Source: Plecoglossus altivelis
Lineage: Eukaryota; Chordata; Actinopteri; Osmeriformes; Plecoglossidae
NCBI GenBank assembly: GCA_036571765.1
Contig: BROE01000007.1
Location: 8,062,026-8,126,025 of the forward strand
Length of the DNA stretch: 64,000 bases
Reading direction: 5' to 3'
The notes under the pieces are model-generated. The model searched no databases. It was not told the DNA's origin and worked only from the letters and a program-made list of their open reading frames with translations. Position numbers and translations under genes: made by a program. Positions 9,483 through 18,078 of this stretch are shown in pieces. Position 1 is the first letter of the stretch. Every line of letters starts with the position of its first letter.

Positions 9483-12400
9483 CTGTGAGTGGATGAGAGA
9501 CAAAGACACAAGAACCAACCAATCAGAAAAAAACAACACCCAGGACGGACCAATCAGGTGGATCCAAAATAAAATAAGTGAATATAGTTATTTTTAGTCC
9601 ATGCCTGCTTTCCTGGTGTTCGTGGTTGCATTGGCAGGTTCCTGACATCGAGTGAGGTCCAGGTTGGTATCTTCCCTTCCCTCTCTCTCCTCAGGCGCCA
9701 CCATTGTGGCCTTCTCTCTGCCCAGGCAGAAGTCAGACACATCTTTTATTCATGGAACAGTCATTATAAACTGGAGGAAAAGAGTTGCGGGTCAGCGTGC
9801 GCCTCTGACCTGATGAGGTGTTCGAAGGCCTTCTTCTCCTTGGACAGACACGTCAGGTACCTTTGCTCTTCTGTAGAGCCTCCATAGATCAGGAAATACA
9901 CCCTGCAGGAACACAAATAAGCAGCTTGCGACTGAATGAACATCCATAAGAACACAGCAACCTTGAGCTTGGATCTCTGAAGGTCTAAAGGTAAACTAAC
10001 TGCTGAGACACTGACTGGTCATGAGAAATCATCACATTATCTGTTTGATTGTATGACTGGAAAAGTGCAGGAGATTGTATTTTATTTGTAATGGCTCAAA
10101 TGCAATCATAAAAAAGTATACCGAGGTTATTGCTTGAAAGTCTTCTTAGTATGATGTGTGGTGAGTCTGTGTACTGACCTGAGTGGTTTCCCAGGCCTGC
10201 TGGCCTTGTACACCTCCAGCTGTCTGACGAAGCTGAGCTCTGCATCATACAGCACCACAAAGCTGGGCTCTACCTCATGCAGTACCCGTGTTAAGCTGTA
10301 GGGGTCAGTGCAGCCCATCAGAGGGTGGATCACAGTCAGCGGCTCCTGCAGCACGCCGTAGTAGGCGTCTGACGACAAGTCTAACTTCAGGTTCGCTGGC
10401 TCTTCCTCATCCTCTTCCTCTCCTTCCATCCCACCTCCCTCCTCCAAACTGCTGCCTCCTTCATCCCTCTCCTCCTTCCCAACCATCTGTGTGAGGGTCA
10501 AGGATGCTCTTTTTCTGCCTGTCTTAGGTTTTACAGTCTTGCCTTTGGGGTTTTTCTCATTGTGCTTTTTGCCCATCTTGCCTAGTTTGGGTCCGTCGAG
10601 TTCAGATGTCGGGGCATCCCGTTTGCCGACAGTGCGTGTGTAGAGGCGGGTGAGCAGAGACTCAGCGCCCCGACTGATGAACTCATGCAGCTGGGCGCAC
10701 GTCCTGTCATCACTGGCACAGATCAGCACTCGACCTGGGAGGGAACACACCAAATGCTCTCTCTAAACGGGTTCAACTGCTGATTTATAGACCAATTAAA
10801 TGGGCTACAGTCTCAGCTGACCTGGTTCATGTTCTGAACCCTTGTTCTCCCTCTCGATCTCCTGCAGCACCTCCGTCAGCGCCTCCCACTTGGGGTTCTT
10901 CTCCAGGACCAGCTCCTTCGTCAACTCTGAATGGGGGGTGGGACAGAGACTGTTTGGAACCAACCATCACAATGAACTCATGTGTTTACAACGTCTGCGG
11001 TGGGCATCCCCATGGTTACCGGCAGAGCTCTTTTGTTTCTCTGGCTCAGCTCCGCACATTTTCATCTTCTTCTTGTTGTCAGGGATGTGGTAGACACGAC
11101 TCCTTGCATTCACGAACATGGAATTGCTAGAGTCCAGGAACAACCATCCTGCCGAAACGCACACATACACACAGACGTTGAAAGCCCACTAACACAAAGC
11201 TGTACAGAGATGACTACTGACGTTGTATAGACCTGACGGCTGGTGCGTTTCAAGTGAAGTTACCAGAGTTGGAGCCAAAGTTCTTCTGGCTGGAGCGGAG
11301 AGACTCCAGGAGGTTGAGGAAGGTGACGCAATCGTACTGGGTGAGGTAGAGCAACAGGGTCCGCAGAACCTTCAGGTCCTGGACCAGAGCCTTGGTCTTA
11401 GCTCCCAGCTGGTGCCACAGGGGGTCCAGGTAGTGGCGGATAGTCTAGGGATCCCACAGACACACAGGATGAGTATTGACAGCATTAACGTGGACATGGG
11501 GTCAACTATGTTCAGCAACCACAGTCAACACACACACACACACCTTGTCGAAGGCGCTCCCTAGGGTGTTCTCTAGGGAGAGGTCCTCAGCCTCCAGCGA
11601 GGGGTTGTAGCGTTTGAGCTCCTTAAGACAGGCGCTCATGATGTCCAGGATAGAGCTCTGGATGGTCCTCATGGCTGGGGTCAGAGACACATGCAGCTCC
11701 ACCACCTCCGGCTTGTGTCTGTCCAACACAGAGTTCACCGACGCCTGGAACCTGGGAGCGGGGTTAAGAGGCACATGCAAAAAGAAGAAGAGAAAAAAAA
11801 AGTAGGACGAAAGAAATCAGAAGACACGATCGATCTCAAAGCCCCAACGTCCAACCATAAATGAATCCCTTCTGAGGCTCATTATCTGGACCTGTAGAAC
11901 ACACTAGCATCCTTACCTGGGCCAGAGGTAGAGCTTCTTAACAAAGAGATTTCGCATGACCCTCTCCACCTGGCAGAAGCCAGAGGAGAAGGCTGTGGCC
12001 CTGTCAGTGAAGGCCTTGATGAAGCCTGTCTTGTTCTTCTGTCTGAACAGGCGCAAGATGAAGGCCTCCTGGCACGACTCGATGATCTTGTGTGCCCGGT
12101 ACACCAAGATGCCTGGGGAGAAAGAGGATGATAGAAACCGATGAGATGGGGTGTGTAGGAACGCTTTCTTTTCAAACTTAAGTTGGCTGCTGACATTTAG
12201 CAGTGCCTCTGTTATAAGGTCCCTAGCTTTCATCTGAAAAGCCCAGATATCCACCCTGGGTTTTAAGAAACAACAATACATGTTTGATGGTGGAAGGACA
12301 GAGATTCAATTCCCATCTGTGACTCAAACACTGTCCTGATCCCCCACGCCTGACCTGATATGAGGTCGGCAGGTATCCTGTCGGTCAGGAAGTCCACCAC

Positions 12401-12858
12401 CAAAATACGACTGGTTACAAACAGAACTCCTCCCTGGGTGTAGACGCTATGGCGCTCTGAGTTCTGGACATCACTAGTCACTGTCCTAGGGAGATGGCTA
12501 ACTCCTTCAGCTCGCAGCTGCTCTGTGAAGTACTCCTGGGAGGGAGGGGGATGAAGAGAAGATACAGACTAAAGGAATACTGTCACAGACTGACAACTTT
12601 TCAGTTATTGTCATGATTCAGTTTACAGATTCATTGATACTGCAGTTGGCTATTGACCAAGTGTATCTACCTTTGCTTTACCTGTTCGGGTGTAGTGGTG
12701 TTGAGAAGCAGCACCAGGCTCCCCTCTTCCGAGTAAACCCGCATGAACTGCAGCAGGATGCGGTCTATGCCCATCCCCTCGGCGGTCACCAACAGCCCGT
12801 CTGTGCCGAACAGACTCAAGAACATCTCCGTTTCAAATTCCAGCAGTGGACCTGCCAT
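8740..12858 (-). CDS. ercc4: DNA repair endonuclease XPF (ERCC4), complete coding region
   Basis: XPF is the catalytic subunit of the nuclear ERCC1-XPF 5'-flap endonuclease. The complex cuts 5' of bulky lesions in nucleotide excision repair and acts in interstrand crosslink repair. Eleven exons: 12858-12682, 12535-12355, 12112-11917, 11751-11544, 11444-11264, 11148-11020, 10926-10822, 10734-10179, 9902-9810, 9717-9605 and 9482-8740. They total 2682 nt (893 aa; human 916), with every phase consistent and no lesions. Visible parts are the degenerate N-terminal helicase-like region (about 1-390), a basic then acidic linker (about 420-510), the nuclease domain with the GDX(n)ERKX3D signature (GDYIL at 688-692, ERK at 699-701, D705), and a C-terminal helix-hairpin-helix region. 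An in-frame stop at 12885-12883 fixes the start at 12858, so the short extra N-terminus of human XPF is absent. Intron 10 appears to be GC-AG. Confidence 0.97.
9605..9717 (-). CDS. ercc4: ercc4 exon 10, followed by a GC donor
   Basis: Encodes EKATMVAPEEREGREDTNLD through TNTRKA plus one base, matching human up to RKAG. The only junction that keeps the human reading (RKAG-GQEQ) is GCAG followed by GCATGG, a GC donor. Without splicing, the frame hits TAA two codons later. Confidence 0.85.
9810..9902 (-). CDS. ercc4: ercc4 exon 9
   Basis: Encodes VYFLIYGGSTEEQRYLTCLS, then KEKKAFEHLIR. The acceptor is CCTGCAG and the donor GTCAGA. Confidence 0.96.
10179..10734 (-). CDS. ercc4: ercc4 exon 8 (large)
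   Basis: A 556-nt exon encoding RVLICASDDRTCAQLHEFIS, a variable basic linker with SLTLTQMVGK, an acidic EEEDEEE stretch, then EPLTVIHPLMGCTDPYSLTR through ASRPGKPLR. Confidence 0.96.
10822..10926 (-). CDS. ercc4: ercc4 exon 7
   Basis: Encodes ELTKELVLEKNPKWEALTEV, then LQEIERENKGSEHEP, matching the human segment ending helicase-like domain 1. The acceptor is CATTCAG and the donor GTCAGC. Confidence 0.93.
11020..11148 (-). CDS. ercc4: ercc4 exon 6
   Basis: Encodes GWLFLDSSNSMFVNARSRVY, then HIPDNKKKMKM and a short lysine-rich tail. The acceptor is CGGCAG and the donor GTAACC. Confidence 0.94.
11264..11444 (-). CDS. ercc4: ercc4 exon 5
   Basis: Encodes TIRHYLDPLWHQLGAKTKAL through SSQKNFGSNS. 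The acceptor is CCCTAG and the donor GTAACT. Confidence 0.95.
11544..11751 (-). CDS. ercc4: ercc4 exon 4
   Basis: Encodes FQASVNSVLDRHKPEVVELH through LENTLGSAFDK. The intron begins directly with a GT repeat of about eight units (plus strand 11528-11543), so the 5' splice site is embedded in a microsatellite. Confidence 0.95.
11917..12112 (-). CDS. ercc4: ercc4 exon 3
   Basis: Encodes GILVYRAHKIIESCQEAFIL through NLFVKKLYLWPR, strongly conserved. The acceptor is CTCCCCAG and the donor GTAAGG. Confidence 0.96.
12355..12535 (-). CDS. ercc4: ercc4 exon 2
   Basis: Starts EYFTEQLRAEGVSHLP and includes YTQGGVLFVTSRILVVDFLT, close to the human helicase-like region. The acceptor is CTCCCAG and the donor GTCAGG. 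Confidence 0.95.
12682..12858 (-). CDS. ercc4: ercc4 exon 1
   Basis: Residues 1-59, from MAGPLLEFE to TTTPEQ. The donor is GTAAAG, phase 0. An in-frame TGA nine codons upstream supports this start. Confidence 0.95.
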
Positions 12859-13734
12859 ACTGGTGCTCCACTGAACTTCAAGTCAACTGCTTGTTTTAAG
12901 AAATAAAACGTTTTTGTTTGTGTTTTCGTTGACCATTCGTACAAGCCAGAGTTGACAACTTAAAACAAATAGCTAGCTTCCCGATTGTAGATGGACCAAA
13001 ACTGAAGAAAGGAACCGAGACAAATATAATAAAAGACTAGCAGGAAATTGATTTATACAATTCATTAAAACCGATGTAAGTTCATCGTGTAATTTTGTCC
13101 TGTTTTATTTCCATTTCATTTCACAGCCAAAAGGGCTCCCCACCACCGCCATCAATGTTTTGAAAATAGTACATCTGAATCCGGGTCACATTGAAGAATA
13201 CGCTTTCGACACTGAGAAGTAGCGCCATCTACTGAGGCGGAGTTGTAATTTAGTGGATCAAGGCTGTAGTCCTGAAGACTTTCGGAAGCTCTGGACTAAG
13301 AAACTGTGTTTGAGACGCTGAGGTTGCTGTCAGATTTCTTATCTTGGCATCTCAAGGAGTCTCAAATTGGGACTCTTTAGTTCATTTAGATCAAATAAAC
13401 CGCACAACAAAACGTTGGCCTATTCGTTTCACCAATGTATGCCTTGCCTGTGTAAAATGTCATACACCATGTCATGAATTGACCGATTCTCGGAAGTTAA
13501 CTTAAGTAGCTTTATTTAAGTAAATACCCAACAGAGTAACAACAGAAAACAGTACACTTAAGCCAACACAGGGACACTCCCCTTCATGACTGTTTTCCCG
13601 CCAAGCCAGCAGCTATCAGCAGCGCCCCCTAGTGAAGAGTAGCAATAACCAAATGAAGTCACCTCACACAACACTTCTCTGATATTATGTTGACAATTAC
13701 ATGACCTCTCTTCTACATAGAATGGACGGAAAGA
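12859..13734. promoter_or_regulatory. Shared upstream region between ercc4 and the divergent coiled-coil gene
   Basis: An 876-bp spacer between two head-to-head start codons, so it should carry the ercc4 promoter and perhaps the promoter of the plus-strand gene. No TATA box or clear motif set was recognised. No coding sequence is seen. Confidence 0.5.
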
Positions 13735-13841
13735 ATGATTGATAGTGATATGTTTTCTACCGATTCAGATTTAGTCTTTATTTTACTGTTTCAATTAGAA
13801 ACACACGGTAAGTTGTGGTTGACGGAGCAACATCGAATCTT

Positions 13842-13885
13842 GATCAGGTCCTGCAAGGTGATGTTGCGTGGTCACGTTGTTAAAC

Positions 13886-13955
<70 letters not shown>

Positions 13956-14858
13956 CCTGAATAGAATGGACATCAAACATGCCAATGGTCATCAGCACTT
14001 TGTGACACGTAAAGGACGTCATGATCACATTTGATATATAAATAAGTAAGGATCGATCAAACTGAACTCATTACCCGGATTTTTCACGTCGTTGACAGGT
14101 AAAGCTGAGGCACTGAGGCAAGCAGAAAGGGTAATTAGCTTCGTTTCGTAATAAGCCTAAAAATCGTCATGTTTGGCGGTTGGGCTCTTTAAATTTGAAC
14201 ATGATTCCACGACAACGGGCTAATAGTTTAATGTTTATTAGAGAGCAGCGCGGGAGCTGGCAGCCCCTCAAAGTGAAAGAACACCAAACCCTTCATCAGC
14301 AACTATAACCCTTCACTTCTTGCAAGGTGATGTTACTTGTCACGTTGTTGTGCCGTGTGATGCGTGCGTGAATAGAATGGAAAGCTAGCATTCCAATGGC
14401 CATTGATGACAGCACATATATGACGCCATAATCACGTTTGACATGTACGTAACAATCAAGCAAACTGAACTAATTTCAGAATTTTTTCACGTCGTTGACA
14501 GGTAAAGTAGCATCTACATTTATTCAAGGTGCACCTTAAGATCAAGGCATAACTAGAAAATACAAGATATTAGTTATGTGTTTTACTTTGCAGAAATGAT
14601 TCAAGAATGAAAAGAAAAGCACTGAGGCAGGCAGAAAAGGTGAACTTTACTTTGTTTCGTTTTAGGTGTATGTTACATAATCTGTCAGGTTTGGTGACAT
14701 TGACTCAATTTTAAGTTTGAATATAATTCCACGAATATGGTCTTAACGGTTTCATTTTCATCAGAGAGCTGCGCGGGAGTTGGCTGCTCTTCAAAGTGAG
14801 GATGAGAAAACGAAGGAGCCCAAACCTTACTAACAACAGCAACCTTACTAACCCTTCT
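13842..14858 (+). repeat. Tandem duplication of about 0.5 kb carrying two small exons
   Basis: Copy A (about 13850-14320) and copy B (about 14325-14858) share an ordered series: GCAAGGTGATGTT, GTCACGTTGTT, GAATAGAATGGA, CAAACTGAACT, TTTTTCACGTCGTTGACAGG, CACTGAGGC, ATTCCACGA and GAGAGC(A/T)GCGCGGGAG. Copy A carries a (GT)32 microsatellite. Copy B carries about 100 extra bases between GTAAAG and GCACTGAGG. The copies have diverged clearly. Confidence 0.85.
13889..13952 (+). repeat. (GT)32 microsatellite
   Basis: An uninterrupted run of 32 GT units inside copy A of the tandem duplication. Confidence 0.97.
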
Positions 14859-14967
14859 GTGAGTTCAATCATAATCACAAGTAAAACATAACTAAATCGA
14901 TATATTCTCTACAACAGTACAGAAACCTAAATCTGTATGAAGCTGTAATACGCCCATATCAATACAG

Positions 14968-16271
14968 GTTCGTGATGTCGCTGTCACCGCTGTAACAGAG
15001 TTGAAGGAAACTGTTGCCTCCGCGGGAGAGATTCGCAAGCCGCGAATGTGTCGCGCCAGCGATTTAATAGAGCAGCTGAAAGGCAGCTGCTGACCAAATC
15101 AGCCCAGATGCAGAAAGAGGTGCACAGGCTGCTTCAATATATCAGGAAGTCAGAAGATCAATCCAACACTCTGGCAGCAGCATTTAACTGCCAGAAAGGA
15201 GAAAGTGGAACACAGCCTGGAGGAGGAGCGGCAGAGGGCCACCTCTCTGCAGGATGAACTAGACAAGGCGGTTCAGAAAGCCCAGGCAGCTGAAGAAAGA
15301 AACTCAGTCTTGGAAGATCTTTTGGGGGCCACAACGGCTCAGATGGAGTTGGCCACAAGAAAATTAAAAGGCCTGCTGGCACAGAGAGAAGAGGAGAGCA
15401 GGGTACTGGTGTTTGAGAAGACTCAGGCCCTGGAAGCCCAGGTCAGAGCAGAGGAGCTGCTGACCCAGGCCTCACTCCTGGCCATGGAACACAGCAGCCT
15501 GGAGATGGAGGAGAAGCACCGGAGGGCAGCAGAAGAGCAGCAGCTCTTCATGATGAAGATGGAGCAAGAGGTCCGTGGTGAGAAGGAGAAGACCACCCGC
15601 ATGCAGAAGAAGATGCACAAGCTCCAGAGACAGAACAGGCATCTCAAACAGAGCAATACAAGAAGAGACAGAGCTCGTTCTGGCTTAAAGACCAGGCGCC
15701 TTCATCGCGGGTTGCGCCTGCAGAGAGAATCGACTGCTAACTTGGAGAGGGAAATGACTGAGATTAAGACCTGGTCCGAGGCTGAAATGGCCCAGCTCAA
15801 GGCCAACCTGACTGGAACAAACGGGCACTTGAAGATAGCCTGTCTAAGGCTCTCCAGGCATCCTCCCAAGCAGAGGGAGCTATTGCACTGTCCCAGACCA
15901 GCATGACGGCCACAGAGGTACCGATGGACATCTTAAGAGGCCTTCTGACACAGAGAGAGGAGGAGACCAAGATCCTGCTGGATGAAAAGACTCAAGCGCT
16001 GGAAGCCCAGAGGAAGGTGGAACAGTCTTTTACCAAGGCCCAAGCTTCTCTGCAGGACATGGAAAGTAGCAGCCTCAAGGCTGAGAAAAGCAGACAGGGG
16101 CTCTTCCTTAAGAAAATGGAAGCGATCAATTTCTTTGCTGAGAAGACTCTTCATGCCCTGTGCCTGGACGGGGATTTGAGGAAGAAAATCGAGAGCATGG
16201 ACCAGCAGATGAGCCATCTGAAGGAGGAGAAGCAGTTGGTTCTGGCAGATTTGGACCTTGCTCTGTCCCAT
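14968..16271 (+). pseudogene. Main coiled-coil exon, with an internal 63-67-residue repeat
   Basis: The acceptor is AATACAG and the donor CAT followed by GTAAGT. Segments by frame: VRDVAVTAVTELKETV (14968 on), RQRFNRAAERQLLTKSAQMQ (about 15051-15180), HSLEEERQRATSLQDELDKA (about 15181-15812), and ALEDSLSKALQASS to the end. Two related blocks, LKGLLAQREEESRVLVFEKT (15364-15564) and LRGLLTQREEETKILLDEKT (15933-16121), show an internal duplication that stays aligned over its length. The product would be an elongated coiled coil. Confidence 0.6.
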
Positions 16272-16369
16272 GTAAGTATCTAAGGTGTTTAGATAGGGTC
16301 AAATGAATCTGTGTCCATCAGTCTATAGGAGTGTGCAAGTGTTCTGGTTGTCCTGCCTTTCAGATATAG

Positions 16370-16453
16370 ACCATCAAGGATGGATGCATCGGCAGGTTTC
16401 TTGTCAAGAAGGCTTGGAAAAAGCTGAAGAGAAAGATGCAGAAAAAGACTTAG
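16370..16453 (+). CDS. Last exon of the coiled-coil gene
   Basis: After the acceptor GATATAG, phase 0 matches the previous donor. The reading is TIKDGCIGRFLVKKAWKKLK, then RKMQKKT and TAG. It is a very basic C-terminus. The correct phase and an open frame support a genuine exon. Confidence 0.6.
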   Translation, partial: TIKDGCIGRFLVKKAWKKLKRKMQKKT

Positions 16454-16496
16454 GATCAACCCTGAAACTAATACCCCTTCCTTCACCCCACCATCA

Positions 16497-16800
16497 TTAT
16501 CTATCTATAAGTCAATCATTTAATCTATCTATCTATCACTCTATCACTCTATCTATCAGTCTATCAATCTATCACTCAATATATATATCACTTAATCAAT
16601 CAATCTATCACTCAATCTATCAGTCTCTATCAATCTATTTATCAGTCTATCTATCACTCTATCTATCAACCTATCACTCAATCTATCCATCAAACTATCA
16701 GTCAATCGATCTATCTGTCTGTTAATCTATCAATCTATTAGTCTATCTATCCATCTATCAGTCAATCTATCAATCCATCTGTATCTACCTACCTACCTAC
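16497..16800 (+). repeat. Degenerate (TCTA)n / (ATCAATCT)n tetranucleotide tract
   Basis: About 300 bp of TCTA, TCAA and TCAG tetramers, in the probable 3' UTR of the coiled-coil gene. Confidence 0.95.
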
Positions 16801-16813
16801 CTTTTTATTTAAA

Positions 16814-16819
16814 AATAAA
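16814..16819 (+). terminator. Candidate polyadenylation signal of the coiled-coil gene
   Basis: AATAAA about 360 nt after the stop, just beyond the TCTA repeat. Confidence 0.4.
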
Positions 16820-17929
16820 CTCTCCTTAAGACTTTTTGAGATTTTGTAAGGTTTTAGCAAAGCAGTTGATGCCATTGCAAGTTACAAAAATAACCATTTA
16901 ATGTGTAGCGAACTATATGTCAAAGTAATATGACCCAACTGATCAGTGAACCTACTGACTAGAGACCTAAAAAGAAATGACCAGAGTAGACTAGAAATAC
17001 ATCAAGTCTTCATATCCAACTAGATCAGTAGAACAGTTATCCATTATCCATTGACTGAATTTGATAGGTCTTGATAATATCTAGAAGAGTCACCTTCATA
17101 CCTACTCAAGGGATCTAATAGTGGTCATGTATATATTACTGCAAGAAATATGGGATAATCTTTTCTCATGTTTCACCATATTTTCATTAGCTTTCCAATC
17201 TGTTAACTTTGAACTATTGACCACACTGTGGCCAATAGTTAAAAATGTGAACACGTTTATATATTCTTTTGTTAGCTGACCATGTTTGGTTTCTAACCAT
17301 GTGTGTACATGTAAAGGAGTCTTTGTTTGCGCACACATGTGTGTGTGAATCCTGCCCAGCTGGGCTTATAGAACAGTTCCTCCATTAGTGTGAAGAGGCA
17401 GGCAGTGTAATCACCATCTAGAATAGAGCAGCTTGTGAATGTGAATGCTAGTTAAGGAGGAGGAAACTGCCTCTAAATCACACACACACATGCACATGCA
17501 CACACACACACACAACTCTGCCCACCTTCCTTTACAGCCCAGGCTCTGTCACACAAGCATGTTAACAACATGACTCACAGCTGTTGTGACTTTTGGTTTC
17601 AGGCTGGAAATGACGTGCCACTGTGTTTACACACAAGTTGTTCCTTTACTACTGCAAGGCAGCTCACAGTATCTCACTTTTTATACCAAGATATTCCGCC
17701 TCTGCTCATAAAAATTCAAGCAAAAAACGAATCAAGTTGAAACATTTGAGCAACAAAGACAAAGAGAGAGTTCCCTCTCAGCATCTCCTGCCATGAGAGG
17801 GAGAGGGGGTTCTTAGGGAGGCCCTTGGAGTACAGCGGACAAGGAAGTGTTCCCTGTCAAACTGCTGAGCCATGAATAAATGATGTCAGTATGGTGTGAC
17901 CCACAATGACTTGGCCTAGATCCTGTGCC

Positions 17930-18078
17930 TCAGGCAGGGCTGGTGGAGCAGAGTTGGTGGAGCAGGGCTGGTGGAGCAGGGCTGGTGGAGCAGGGCTGGT
18001 GGTGCAGGGTTGGTGGAGCAGAGTTGGTGGAACAGGGCTGGTGGAGCAGGGCTGGTGGAGCAGAGTTGGTGGAGCACC
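17930..18078 (+). repeat. 15-bp minisatellite
   Basis: About ten copies of TGGTGGAGCAGGGCT with G/T and C/T variants. The unit length is a multiple of 3, which explains the open frames on both strands. Confidence 0.95.

Larger units (their letters stand above)
13735..16453 (+). pseudogene. Unrecognised coiled-coil protein gene, probably decayed
   Basis: I do not recognise the family. Plausible exons are 13735-13807 (MIDSDMFSTDS..., donor GTAAGT), 14099-14130 (GKAEALRQAER), 14242-14326 (RAARELAAPQSE), a second copy of the last two ending at 14639 and spanning 14765-14858, then 14968-16271 and 16370-16453 (ends KMQKKT, TAG). The long exon is almost entirely Glu/Lys/Leu/Gln heptads, but its frame changes three times. 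Near 15039 and near 15812 a base appears to be missing; at 15183-15185 a T appears extra. The second RAARELAAL exon also has an in-frame TAA, and its donor phase does not fit the next exon. Splice signals and the last exon look sound, so either the gene decayed recently or the assembly has indels. Neighbouring genes show no such errors, which favours decay. Confidence 0.55.

Noticed and set aside
14520..14620. SINE or other mobile element as the extra sequence in copy B
   Set aside because: No A/B box, tail or target-site duplication seen; the origin is unclear.
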